Shown: positions 24,805 to 34,213 of the stretch, piece by piece
How the letters are laid out: the number at the start of each line of letters is the position of its first letter
Numbering within the stretch: the stretch's first letter is position 1
Origin: Arsenophonus endosymbiont of Aleurodicus floccissimus
GTDB lineage: Bacteria; Pseudomonadota; Gammaproteobacteria; Enterobacterales; Enterobacteriaceae
Assembly (NCBI RefSeq): GCF_900343025.1
Contig: NZ_OUND01000003.1
Location: 310,001-374,000 of the forward strand
DNA: 64,000 nucleotides
Direction: 5' to 3'
Program-made: the position numbers and the translations under genes
Notes under the pieces: generated by a model
Told to the model about the DNA's origin: nothing
Seen by the model: only the letters and a program-made list of their open reading frames with translations
Databases searched by the model: none

Positions 24805-25776
24805 AAATTGATCCATTGATTGCGATGTTGAGTAATATCTTCTGCATTAAATTGTAATGATTTTTTTAGCACAGGTATTTGTTAATAAACGCTGGGTAAG
24901 GGTATATCAATGACTGGATACATCCAATTGGTTGTCGGCAACGTTTTTTGGAACGTTGGTGATAGCATGGATTGCATGAATTGTTGAGCTAGTTTAGGCT
25001 GCTTGCTGGTTGCTAATTGGGCCGCGACTTCAATTTGCAGATAGTGCCCCTTACTAAATAGCGCTGCAGCATAATTATTTCTTTATCATTTAACAGATGA
25101 AAACCTGGTGAAGAGCTATAACTGAGGACAAAATCGCTTTCACCTTTTAAGAACAATCCATATGATTCGCTCCAACCTTTAGTAACGGTTACGGTTTTTG
25201 TTGCTATTTTTTGCCAAGCCTGAGCACTGTTTTGCCCATAAATTTTTTGTATCCAAAGTAATAGCCCTAAACCTGGTGTATTGGTACGAGGGTCTTGGTA
25301 AATAATTTTCCATGGCTGGGGGCTATTAATAAGTTCATCAAGGCTTTTAGGCACTCCAGTGATTCGCGTTTTATCATAAATAAAAGCAAAATAACCATAA
25401 TCGTAAGGGATAAAAATATTGTTATCCCATTTTATGGGTAATTTCAATTCACTGATGTCAATTTTACTTTCAGTAAAATAAGTCTGTTTTTTTTCTAGAT
25501 TAATTAAGTTATTATCAAGTCCGAGTACAATATCAGCTGGGCTATTTTTTCCTTCCATTCTAAGGCGATTTAATAACGCAACTCCATCACTTAGGCCAAT
25601 TAGCTTCAGTTCACAGTGACAGATTTGTTCGAAGGCAGGCTTTATTGTGTCCCAGGCCCCGAATCTTCGATAAAGGAATCATAAGTGTAAACGGTTAATA
25701 TAGGTTTTGCCTGGAGAGCGAAAGCTGAACAACAAATTAAACCAATACTAACTATTTTTAGCAGTACATTCTTCAA
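24777..25776 (-). pseudogene. thiB: thiB (tbpA), periplasmic thiamine-binding protein, broken
   Basis: Substrate-binding protein of the ThiBPQ importer (E. coli 327 residues). Start is probably TTG at 25776 (signal-like LKNVLLKIVSIGLICCSAFALQ), with AGGAG nine bases upstream. Family segments are KPILTVYTYDSF, RLRMEGKNSPADIVLGLDN, FIPYDYGYFAFIYDK, YQDPRTNTPGLGLLLW, TVTVTKGWSESYGLFL and NWMYPV. Lesions: frameshift near 25650 (after GPG), frameshift near 25075 (after NDKE), and an in-frame TAA near 24882. It lies behind a TPP riboswitch. Confidence 0.92.
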
Positions 25777-25875
25777 TACTGAGTTCTCCTATATAATTAA
25801 ATAAAAGTGATGCTCTAGGATCTGAGGAATGGACAGTAATGAAGCTATTTATTGATGAATAAATCATTAGAGTGG

Positions 25876-25970
25876 CTCAAATTCCTACGCCGATGTTAAT
25901 CGGATCAGGTTCGACGAGTTTTTCTCAGCCAGCTATTAACAATATTAATCATAGCTAGCACCCTGTTGAG
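25876..25970 (-). promoter_or_regulatory. TPP riboswitch (THI element) upstream of thiB
   Basis: Read on the minus strand, all hallmark blocks of the thiamine-pyrophosphate aptamer are present in order: closing P1 strand CTCAA (25966-25970), CAGGGTGC, then GGCTGAGA, then GAACCTGAT, a GATTAACATC hairpin and GGCGTAGGAA, closed by TTGAG (25876-25880), which pairs perfectly with CTCAA. This class lowers expression when TPP is bound. It ends 100 bases before the thiB start. The aptamer core looks undamaged although all three genes it would control are broken. Confidence 0.93.
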
Positions 25971-26087
25971 ATGGCCTTATTGTAAGATGTTATCTTATAA
26001 TTGCAAATACTATATTTGATAAAGGCTTACCATATAGAGTAGTATGAAACAATAAACTATCTTTTAAATTTTTAACGAGGTAGTCAG

Positions 26088-26618
26088 ATGGTTGACAATA
26101 ATGGCTACCGCCCGAATGTAGGAATTGTAATTTGTAATCGGCAGGGCCAGGTATTATGGGCTCGCCGCTATGGGCAACATTCATGGCAGTTCCCTCAAGG
26201 GGGCATTAATCCTGAAGAATCGCCAGAACAGGCAATGTATCGGGAATTATTCGAAGAGGTTGGGTTGGATCGTAATGATGTTAAGATATTAGCATCTACC
26301 CGGAACTGGTTACGTTACAAATTACCTAAACGTTTGGTGCGTTGGGACACAAAGCCAGTTTGTATAGGGCAAAAGCAACGTTGGTTTTTGTTACAATTGG
26401 TTTGTAATGAAAATAATATTAATGTGCAAACAAGTAAAACGCCTGAATTTGATAGTTGGCGTTGGGTGAGTTATTGGTATCCTGTGCGTCAGGTTGTTTC
26501 TTTTAAACGCGATGTTTATCGGCGCGTTATGAAAGAATTTGCTCCGATGGTTATGTCACTACAAAATAGTGCAATGACATCAAATAAAAGCCATACCTAT
26601 AGGCGTAAACGTGGTTAA
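26088..26618 (+). CDS. rppH: RNA pyrophosphohydrolase RppH
   Basis: Nudix hydrolase that converts 5'-triphosphate mRNA ends to monophosphate and so triggers RNase E decay. 176 residues, the same as E. coli. The Nudix box [20 protein letters not shown] occupies residues ~38-57 (its final Glu pair is the metal site). The C-terminus ends YRRKRG. GAGG precedes the start. In E. coli ptsP lies between rppH and lgt; here only about 240 non-coding bases remain. A terminator-like hairpin follows. Intact. Confidence 0.97.
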   Translation: MVDNNGYRPNVGIVICNRQGQVLWARRYGQHSWQFPQGGINPEESPEQAMYRELFEEVGLDRNDVKILASTRNWLRYKLPKRLVRWDTKPVCIGQKQRWFLLQLVCNENNINVQTSKTPEFDSWRWVSYWYPVRQVVSFKRDVYRRVMKEFAPMVMSLQNSAMTSNKSHTYRRKRG

Positions 26619-26691
26619 ATAAATTTAGCGAAAGAAAGTAGGTTTATGTTTATTTTAATAGCCAACTTTTTGACGTTTTGAAAGCGAAGTG

Positions 26692-26723
26692 AGAGTAGTG
26701 AAAGCTACTCTTGTTTATTTTTT
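26692..26723 (+). terminator. Probable terminator after rppH
   Basis: Stem AGAGTAG (26692-26698) / CTACTCT (26705-26711) with a 6-base loop, followed by TTGTTTATTTTTT. It lies about 75 bases after the rppH stop in the 240-bp gap before lgt; no other feature is seen in that gap. Confidence 0.65.
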
Positions 26724-26857
26724 GGAAAATTTACTAGCCAAAGTATGCATTAGATAGATTTGTTGATGAATTTAATCTCAATAAAATACTATTAGATTTT
26801 AAACCGCATGCAGTCATGCAATTCTATCAAGCTCTATAAAACTAAAGAGTGGAGACG

Positions 26858-27754
26858 ATGAATAATAGTTATATTGTGTTTCCTAATATTGATCCTATTA
26901 TATTCTCGATTGGTCCAGTAGCCCTTCATTGGTATGGTTTAATGTATTGGGTGGGATTTGTTTTCGCTCTATGGTTGGCAAAACGGAGAGCCGGAAAAGC
27001 AAATAGTGGCTGGAGCAAAAACGAAGTTGAAAATCTGCTCTATATTGGTTTCTTAGGTGTCTTTATCGGTGGACGTTTAGGCTATGTTTTATTTTATAAT
27101 TTACCGGCCTTCGTGAGCAATCCTTTGTATCTATTTAAAGTTTGGGCCGGAGGAATGTCTTTTCATGGTGGGTTAATTGGTGTGATATGCGCCATGTGGT
27201 GGTACGCACGCAGAACCCATCGCCATTTTTTTCAAGTTGCTGATTTTGTTGCCCCATTAATCCCATTTGGATTAGGTATGGGACGGATTGGTAATTTTAT
27301 TAATGGTGAACTTTGGGGACGCGTAACTTTAGACACACCATGGGTAATGTTATTCCCAGGTTCACGGGCAGAAGACATTCAGATTGTTAGTCAAGACCCT
27401 TCTTTATTACCGATTTTAGAGCAGTATGGTATATTACCACGACACCCTTCCCAACTATATGAGATGTTTTTTGAAGGGATCATTTTATTTATTATTTTGA
27501 ATCTGTTTATTCGTAAACCACGCCCAATGGGCAGTGTTTCAGGATTGTTTTTGATTGGTTATGGGGCTTTCCGTATTTTTGTTGAATTTTTCCGGCAGCC
27601 GGATGCGCAGTTGGGGCTATTTGGTGGTGTAAGTATGGGACAAATTTTGTCAGTCCCTATGATCATTATTGGTATTTTAATGATGATCTGGGCTTATAAG
27701 AAAGATAGCCATTGTACGAACTATTCCATTACTAGCAAACGCAGAAAAGAGTAA
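26858..27754 (+). CDS. lgt: Prolipoprotein diacylglyceryl transferase
   Basis: Inner-membrane enzyme that attaches diacylglycerol from phosphatidylglycerol to the lipobox cysteine of prolipoproteins. I choose ATG 26858 ([19 protein letters not shown], about 298 residues; E. coli 291) over an in-frame GTG at 26849 that falls within the GGAG ribosome site. Seven hydrophobic segments; signature [15 protein letters not shown] (about residue 145), HGGLIG (about residue 102) and a C-terminal [16 protein letters not shown] segment with the conserved arginine. Followed by thyA after 70 bp. Intact. Confidence 0.96.
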   Translation: MNNSYIVFPNIDPIIFSIGPVALHWYGLMYWVGFVFALWLAKRRAGKANSGWSKNEVENLLYIGFLGVFIGGRLGYVLFYNLPAFVSNPLYLFKVWAGGMSFHGGLIGVICAMWWYARRTHRHFFQVADFVAPLIPFGLGMGRIGNFINGELWGRVTLDTPWVMLFPGSRAEDIQIVSQDPSLLPILEQYGILPRHPSQLYEMFFEGIILFIILNLFIRKPRPMGSVSGLFLIGYGAFRIFVEFFRQPDAQLGLFGGVSMGQILSVPMIIIGILMMIWAYKKDSHCTNYSITSKRRKE

Positions 27755-27824
27755 GTAGCAGAAAATTTTAATACAGGGTTTTTATTTATAATATTAAATA
27801 ATAAATTCTAAGCGAGTAATAATA

Positions 27825-28676
27825 ATGAAACAATATCTGGTTTTATGTCAGCGTATTATTGATAAAGGTCAGCGGGTAGAAAATAAACGCACAGGAGTTA
27901 GGTGTTTAACGGTTATTAATGCTGATCTTGAATATGATGTCGCAAATAACCAGTTTCCTTTAATTACGACTCGCAAAAGTTTTTATAAAGTGGCTATTGC
28001 TGAATTATTAGGTTATCTAAGAGGTTATTCTAACGCTGCACAATTTCGTGATATTGGCTGTAATACATGGAATGCCAATGTGAATGAAAATCAGGCGTGG
28101 CTCAATAATCCGAACCGTAAAGGTGAAGATGACATGGGGCGGGTTTATGGTGTTCAGGGGCGTTCATGGCACCGGCCTGATGGTACTTATTTAGATCAGC
28201 TGCAAAAAGTCATTAGCAACCTTTCGGTAGGAATAGATGATCGTGCCGAGATAATCACTTTTTACAATCCGGGTGAGGTTGAATTAGGTTGTTTACGCCC
28301 TTGTATGCATACGCACACTTTTTCTCTGCTAGCTGATACGCTTTATTTAACTTCATATCAACGTAGTTGTGATGTTCCTTTGGGACTAAACTTTAATCAA
28401 ATTCAATGTTTTGTTTTACTGGCACTGGTTGCTCAGATCACGGGTCATAAACCAGGTAAGGCTTACCATAAGATAGTGAATGCTCACATTTATGAAAATC
28501 AACTTTCGATTATGCGTGATATCCAGTTGAAGCGCACTCCTTATTCTTTGCCGCAACTGCGTATTAATCCTAATATTAAAACATTAAAAGATATCGAAAC
28601 CTGGGTGACTAGTGATGATTTTGAAGTCATTGGTTACCAATATCATGATGCAATTAAATATCCATTTACGGTATGA
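27825..28676 (+). CDS. thyA: Thymidylate synthase (283-residue type)
   Basis: Converts dUMP to dTMP with methylenetetrahydrofolate; pairs metabolically with folA. 283 residues, longer than the 264-residue E. coli form and matching the other gammaproteobacterial subtype known from vibrios and relatives. The nucleophile cysteine is in LRPCMHTH (about residue 160), followed by the dUMP-binding [14 protein letters not shown] and [10 protein letters not shown]. The N-terminal arginine is in ENKRTGVR. Position after lgt is conserved. Intact. Confidence 0.95.
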   Translation: MKQYLVLCQRIIDKGQRVENKRTGVRCLTVINADLEYDVANNQFPLITTRKSFYKVAIAELLGYLRGYSNAAQFRDIGCNTWNANVNENQAWLNNPNRKGEDDMGRVYGVQGRSWHRPDGTYLDQLQKVISNLSVGIDDRAEIITFYNPGEVELGCLRPCMHTHTFSLLADTLYLTSYQRSCDVPLGLNFNQIQCFVLLALVAQITGHKPGKAYHKIVNAHIYENQLSIMRDIQLKRTPYSLPQLRINPNIKTLKDIETWVTSDDFEVIGYQYHDAIKYPFTV

Positions 28677-28794
28677 CTTTTTTTATGGGTGGCTTTGATC
28701 ATTAACATGAACAAGGTCACTACCATCTTATTTGCGGTTTTTAATTAATATTATGGTTTAATTAATAAATAGCTACTAAAAACATTAAAATCTG

Positions 28795-28826
28795 GGAGGC
28801 GTTTCTATCTTAGCTTCCTAATTTTT
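28795..28826 (+). terminator. Possible terminator after thyA
   Basis: GGAGGC (28795-28800) pairs with GCTTCC (28813-28818), one G-T wobble, 12-base loop, followed by TAATTTTTG. It is 120 bases after thyA and before the dead pseudopilin cluster. Confidence 0.45.
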
Positions 28827-28929
28827 GTAATACAAATTTTTTAATAGATCTGTTCCCCTTCTATCTTATTTGAGCATTTATTTTTTTATCCTAAATACAT
28901 AACAATAGTTTGCATTAATTGTGCTACAT

Positions 28930-29417
28930 ATGGCAAAAATATATACCCTAACAAGGGTTTACTCTGCTTGAAATTCTGATTGCGATTGCCATAGCAGCCT
29001 TGATTGCTATTGTTAGTATTAAGGGATGGCGAAATTATCAACAAAAAATACATTTAATTATTGTTACGCAATAAAGTTGCCGCTTTTATTGCCCGTCATC
29101 AAATGCAGGCGGCTTATTTGAATCAAGAGAGGCCATTGATAATTCAAACGGATAAAACTTCAAATTGGATGCTGATAGTTGCAATTAAAGGTAAAAAAGA
29201 TACCCAGCAAAGCACAGAGATGAAGTGGATTAATAGGCATGATGAAATAGTGTTGCAAAACTACAGCCGAATATCGACCTTGTTGCTAGGTAAAAGAGGA
29301 ACGGCATTACCGACAACTTTACGTTTTAGCAATCAATCAGCAGAGATCTCGATCATTATTTCGGGTTTGTGACGAGTGCGTTTATGTAGTAATCAAAGGC
29401 TGGTGGGGAATAGCTAA
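28930..29417 (+). pseudogene. ppdA: ppdA, type IV pseudopilin-like protein, broken
   Basis: Prepilin-like protein of the ppdA-ppdB-ygdB-ppdC cluster between thyA and recC. The pilin N-terminus QGFTLLEILIAIAIAAL (prepilin-peptidase G/F site, Glu5) is out of frame with the ATG at 28930; the body passes a TAA near 29063 and continues in another frame to SIIISGL, a TGA near 29371, then RVRLC matching the family's C-terminal RLRLC. Several lesions; the assigned order follows E. coli. Confidence 0.8.
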
Positions 29418-29933
29418 ATGCTAAATAAACACATTTCTTTTAATTATAAGCAACAAGGTTTTTCTCTGATAGAAGTCCTAATCAGCTTAATAATAAGTAG
29501 TATTATTTTGATCGATATCATAACGCTATATCCATTACTGACGCAGCAAATCAATTGATTATATCAAGTTTATCATCTTGATATTGTGGCGAGACAATTC
29601 TTATTAATGTTGGAAAAAGATGTTCGACGTTCAGGTTATTGTTTTGGTGATTGTATTGGAGTGGCATTGAAAATTAGTGAAAAATGAGGAGAGGCCGAGT
29701 ATTTCTGTATTTTCTGATTTCTTTATTTATCGTATGCATCGAGGTAAGCTGGAAATACACCGTCGCGGAGTAGATTGTGAAGGGTAAGGATAGATAAATC
29801 TATTTGATCCCAAACAGATAATAGTTTCACAATTTGCTTTAAAAGAGGTGATCATGGATGAAAAACGTTTTTTAGTTGTATTTTTAAGTCTATCTCCGCG
29901 AGCATATCTAGATCTATTAAGGGAATACTAACT
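29418..29933 (+). pseudogene. ppdB: ppdB, pseudopilin-like protein, broken
   Basis: Starts one base after the ppdA stop: MLNKHISFNYKQ then the prepilin site QGFSLIEVLISLIIS. The frame is interrupted by TGA after LLTQQIN (near 29556), TGA after ISEK near 29684 and further frameshifts. The middle MLEKDVRRSGYCFGDCIG resembles the family LQRAGYCHGIC segment. The end is set approximately. Confidence 0.75.
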
Positions 29934-29989
29934 AAAAATTTATTTAAGAAATCAATTGATATGAAACAGATGAATTAGTTTTTTCCTCA

Positions 29990-30427
29990 CAAGTTTGAAT
30001 AGTAAGGAAGCATTTTATTAATGGCAATAATAATGCTTATTTTTATGAGTTTATTAATGTTAAAAGCGTTACATCATTATCAGAATAATATATTGTATAT
30101 GTTGGAAAGTGAACGAAGTTATTGGCTTTTTTTTTGAGCAAGCTGAGTCTGCATTGGCTTGGGGAAAATATCAACCTTGGGTTATGACTAAGGAAAAAAT
30201 GCCACATGGTCTTGTCAGCAACCGTTAGGCGCTAATTTTAAAAGTTGTTTGCGTTATATAAAAATGATTATTATCTATTAGCCGGCCATGCTTATTTTGA
30301 GGGTAAAGCTATATTTACACTTTATCAATGGCTTAAGAAAGATAAAAATACCATATCTGGTTTTGTTCCTCTAAAACAGGGATGGTTGGATTTTTGTCGA
30401 GTCAAAAGAGCGGAATTTTGTCAATGA
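29990..30427 (+). pseudogene. ygdB: ygdB, minor pseudopilin-cluster protein, broken
   Basis: YgdB is the third gene of the cluster. The hydrophobic segment MAIIMLIFMSLLMLKAL is followed by ESERSYWLFF and a stop at a T9 run near 30135, then AESALAWGKYQPW-like sequence, and a second frame giving LRYIKNDYYLLAGHAYF and GWLDFCRVKRAEFCQ, corresponding to the family ending GWSDFCPLKERALCQ. At least two frameshifts and one stop. The 5' boundary is approximate. Confidence 0.7.
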
Positions 30428-30790
30428 AACATTCTAAACCGAACAGGCAATCTGGAATGGCAATAACCGAAGTTATGGTAGCTATAGCCTTATTTGCTGT
30501 TTCAGCTATCGCATTAATAAAATATATTCATAATCTAATGACTGGATTTTCTCTCGCATGGCAAAAAACATAGCAATTTAGCATAATGCCCACTTTTTTT
30601 GAAAGTGGAAAAGCGATGCTAGGCATTGACTCTATTAGTACCGATATAACAAATGATATACCTAAAATATTGATTTATCATATCGTTACGTGAACATTAC
30701 AGATAATTGTAAACAGATATTAGTTATATTTAAGATGCCTTATAACCAATTGACTGCTGCATCAAGGTGGTACTGTTCGTCAGGAAGAGC
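30424..30790 (+). pseudogene. ppdC: ppdC, pseudopilin-like protein, broken
   Basis: ATG at 30424 overlaps the ygdB stop. MKHSKPNRQSGMAITEVMVA is a pilin-type N-terminus with G/M instead of G/F at the cleavage site; the frame stops at 30571 (TAG after AWQKT). Degenerate sequence continues to a C-terminal Cys-containing stretch just before recC. It is the last gene of the dead cluster. Confidence 0.7.
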
Positions 30791-30792
30791 TT

Positions 30793-33700
30793 ATGTTACA
30801 AATTTATCATTCTAATCAATTAAATATTCACAAAGAGCTTATTTCTAGTTTGATCAAAAATAATCCCTTGACCCAGCCGTTTGAGCAAGAAATTATTTTG
30901 GTTCAAACTTCAGGTATGTCGCAATGGCTACAAATAGAGCTTGCGCAAAGCTTGGGAATTGCTGCTAACATTTCTTTTCCCCTACCGGCAATTTTTATTT
31001 GGGACATGTTTACTCGGGTTTTATCTGATATCCCATCAGAGAGTGCTTTTACCAAAAAGGCAATGACTTGGAAATTAATGACAATTTTACCTTCCTTGCT
31101 ACAAGAACCTGAATTCAAGCCTCTTAGACAATATCTTAATGAGGATATGGGTAAACGTAAGTTGTATCAGTTATCAGCTCGGATTGCGGATCTATTTGAC
31201 CAATATTTAGTTTACCGTCCCCAATGGTTAGAAAGCTGGCGTAAAAAACAACTAACTGAGGGATTAAGTGATAATCAGCAATGGCAAAAACGTCTTTGGT
31301 TAGCGTTGACAGAGTATACGGAAAAGTTTAATCAATCTAAATGGCATCGGGCAAATCTCTATCAACAATTTATACAAAGTTTGCATGCTAATCTGCCTTC
31401 ACATATTAGGTTGCCAAAACGTGTATTTATCTGTGGTATCACCGCATTACCTCCGATTTATTTGCAGGCATTAAATGCCCTTGGCCAGCATATAGATATT
31501 CATTTAATGTTTACTAACCCATGTCGTTATTATTGGGGGGATATTCAGAGCTATGCTTCTTTGGCAAAACTTGAAAGACGCAAGTTAAAAAATTATCGAA
31601 ATAACCATGAAATTGGGTGGTTCAAGGGAGAAAGTTCACCTGATACGTTATTTAATCAACAAGGTGAACAATTTCTGACTAATCCGCTATTAGCTTCTTG
31701 GGGTAAATTAGGCCGTGACAACCTCTATTTTCTGTCTCAGTTGGAGCTATCTAATGAAGTTGCTGCCTTTGTAGATTTACCACGTGATTGTTTGTTACAC
31801 CAAGTTCAGCGAGATATTTTAGATTTAGAAGATCATGCGCAACTTGGTTTAACCGAAGCGAGTTATAATAATAGTCTTTCAAAAAGACAATTAAGCAAAC
31901 AAGATAAATCATTGACATTTCATTCATGCCATAGCCCACAACGTGAAACTGAAGTATTGCAAGATTATTTATTGCGTCTCTTTGAAGACGAGCCAAATCT
32001 GACACCCAAAGATATAATTGTAATGGTGGCAGATATCGATAGTTACGCACCTTATGTCCAAGCGGTGTTTAGTCATGTGTCACCTGAACGTCGGTTACCT
32101 TTTTCTATTTCAGATAGAAAAGCCAGGCAGGTATATCCTATTTTGCAAGCTTTTATTTCGTTACTTGATTTACCACAAAGTCGTTTCACCACAGAACAAG
32201 TATTAGCTTTATTAGAAGTGCCCGCACTGGCTCGTCGATTTTCTATTTACGATGATGAATTACTTTTATTGCGACAATGGATTAACGAATCAGGTATCCG
32301 TTGGGGACTTGATGATGAAAACATTGCAATGCTGGAATTACCAGCAACAGGGCAAAATACCTGGGCTTTTGGTTTAAATAGAATGTTGCTCGGTTATGCG
32401 ATGGATAGTCATGTAGGGACTTGGAATAAAATTTTACCTTATGATGAATGTACAGGATTATCCGCGAAATTAGCCGGGCAGCTTGCCGCATTTATTGATT
32501 CGTTGGCTAGTTGGAGAAGTAAACTTAATCAGGAAAGGAAGTTGTCAGAATGGTTGCCATTATGTCAATGCCTGTTAGATGCTTTTTTTGAGACTGATGA
32601 ACAAATTGAAGCGATATTCATATTTATGCTCCAGCAATGGCAAAAAACGATTGGGGCTGGAATAGTGGCAAAATATGAAGAAATAGTTCCTCTATCGCTT
32701 ATTCGTGATGAATTAGCAACCTGTTTTGATGATGAAAAGATCAGTCAACGTTTTCTTGCAGGGGCAATTAATTTTTGTACTCTAATGCCTATGTGTTCTA
32801 TTCCTTTTAAGGTTGTGTGTTTATTAGGTATGAACGACAGGATATATCCACGCTCAATACCACCACTGGGTTTTGATTTAATGGCTGAACAGCCACAACG
32901 CGGTGACAGAAAGCGTCGGGATGATGATCGCTATCTTTTTTTGGAAGCTTTAAATTCCGCTTCTCAACTATTTTATGTTAGCTATATTGGGCACGCTATA
33001 CGTGACAATCAAGTACATAATCCCTCGGTGCTAGTAAATGAATTACTTGATTATATTAGCCAAAGTTTTTGTTTAGAGGGTGATGAACATTTAAATATTG
33101 ACCTTAGTGCTGATAGAGTAAAAGAACATTTAGTGACCAAACATACGCGAGTACCTTTTGCGATAGAGAATTATTTGCCCAATAGCATTCATCAGAGTTA
33201 TGCGAGTGAATGGTTATCAGCAGCCAGAAAACAAGGTAATACACGGCCTGAATTCTGTACTCCGTTAGCGCCAATGATAGAACATGACAATGAAATATTA
33301 TTAGAGCAGTTACTCTCTTTTTATCGACACCCAATCCGGGCTTTTTTTCAACAAAGGTTAAAAGTTAATTTTTTTAATGAAGAAGTACAATTACCGGAGA
33401 ATGAGCCTTTTATTGTAAATAATTTACAACGGTATAAATATAATGAACGCTTACTTAAGGCGATGATTTATGAAGAGTCACTGGAGGAGCTGTTAACGAC
33501 TTTGCGCGCAACGGGTGGATTACCGGCAGAACATTTTGGTCAAATTTATTGGGAAAAACAGATCCAAGATATGCAGCCATTAGCTGATAAAGTAAAGATA
33601 AATTGTCATGAATATTTTAATAAACTATTCGTCGAACCCTTTGAGAATATTCGTTTGGCTGGACAATTACGAAATATTCAGCAAAACGGTATTATTCGTT

Positions 33701-34185
33701 ATCGTCCTGCAAATTTAACCATTAATGATGGTTTATCTCTATGGATAGAACATTTAATTTTTTGTTTAACCGTTAGATCTGGTGAAAGTTACTACTGGGG
33801 AAGAGATAATAGTGAATGGTGTTTTGAGTCAGTGGACAAATATAAGGCGAAAGTATATTTACAGCAGCTTATTAATGGTTATCAAGAGGGTATGAATTCG
33901 CCATTACCACTTTTTAATAAAAGTGGTTGGAATTGGTTAATGTCATGCTATAACAAAAAAAGTGAACAATTTGATTTTGAGTCTGAGGTTGTTTTGCAAA
34001 AAGCAAAAATGCAGCTTATCCACTCCTTACAAGGTACCTATAATCAGCCAGGTGAAATGGAAGATAGCTATATTGGTCGTGCTTTCAGTAAAATAAATAG
34101 TAATTTACTTGAAACAATACAAAAAAAGGCACGTACTTATTTATTGCCAATGGCAATCTATAGAAAAAATAAAAAGAGGATGTAA
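30793..34185 (+). CDS. recC: RecBCD enzyme subunit RecC
   Basis: RecC is the Chi-recognition and DNA-splitting subunit of the RecBCD helicase-nuclease. 1130 residues (E. coli 1122), uninterrupted. N-terminal inactive helicase domains include ILVQTSGMSQWLQIELAQSLGIAANI; central HSCHSPQRETEVLQDYLL and ELPATGQNTWAFGLNRMLLGYAM; GDRKRRDDDRYLFLEAL about residue 705; an inactive C-terminal nuclease-like domain follows. An AGGAAG SD sits 5 bases before the ATG. The order recC-ptrA-recB-recD is as in E. coli. Its integrity among dead neighbours indicates active selection. Confidence 0.97.
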   Translation: MLQIYHSNQLNIHKELISSLIKNNPLTQPFEQEIILVQTSGMSQWLQIELAQSLGIAANISFPLPAIFIWDMFTRVLSDIPSESAFTKKAMTWKLMTILPSLLQEPEFKPLRQYLNEDMGKRKLYQLSARIADLFDQYLVYRPQWLESWRKKQLTEGLSDNQQWQKRLWLALTEYTEKFNQSKWHRANLYQQFIQSLHANLPSHIRLPKRVFICGITALPPIYLQALNALGQHIDIHLMFTNPCRYYWGDIQSYASLAKLERRKLKNYRNNHEIGWFKGESSPDTLFNQQGEQFLTNPLLASWGKLGRDNLYFLSQLELSNEVAAFVDLPRDCLLHQVQRDILDLEDHAQLGLTEASYNNSLSKRQLSKQDKSLTFHSCHSPQRETEVLQDYLLRLFEDEPNLTPKDIIVMVADIDSYAPYVQAVFSHVSPERRLPFSISDRKARQVYPILQAFISLLDLPQSRFTTEQVLALLEVPALARRFSIYDDELLLLRQWINESGIRWGLDDENIAMLELPATGQNTWAFGLNRMLLGYAMDSHVGTWNKILPYDECTGLSAKLAGQLAAFIDSLASWRSKLNQERKLSEWLPLCQCLLDAFFETDEQIEAIFIFMLQQWQKTIGAGIVAKYEEIVPLSLIRDELATCFDDEKISQRFLAGAINFCTLMPMCSIPFKVVCLLGMNDRIYPRSIPPLGFDLMAEQPQRGDRKRRDDDRYLFLEALNSASQLFYVSYIGHAIRDNQVHNPSVLVNELLDYISQSFCLEGDEHLNIDLSADRVKEHLVTKHTRVPFAIENYLPNSIHQSYASEWLSAARKQGNTRPEFCTPLAPMIEHDNEILLEQLLSFYRHPIRAFFQQRLKVNFFNEEVQLPENEPFIVNNLQRYKYNERLLKAMIYEESLEELLTTLRATGGLPAEHFGQIYWEKQIQDMQPLADKVKINCHEYFNKLFVEPFENIRLAGQLRNIQQNGIIRYRPANLTINDGLSLWIEHLIFCLTVRSGESYYWGRDNSEWCFESVDKYKAKVYLQQLINGYQEGMNSPLPLFNKSGWNWLMSCYNKKSEQFDFESEVVLQKAKMQLIHSLQGTYNQPGEMEDSYIGRAFSKINSNLLETIQKKARTYLLPMAIYRKNKKRM

Positions 34186-34213
34186 TAAGATGCTTAAAGT
34201 AACAGAGGTTGTT

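Noticed and set aside
31751-32050. 99-codon minus-strand frame inside recC
   Set aside because: Antisense shadow of recC without SD or homology.
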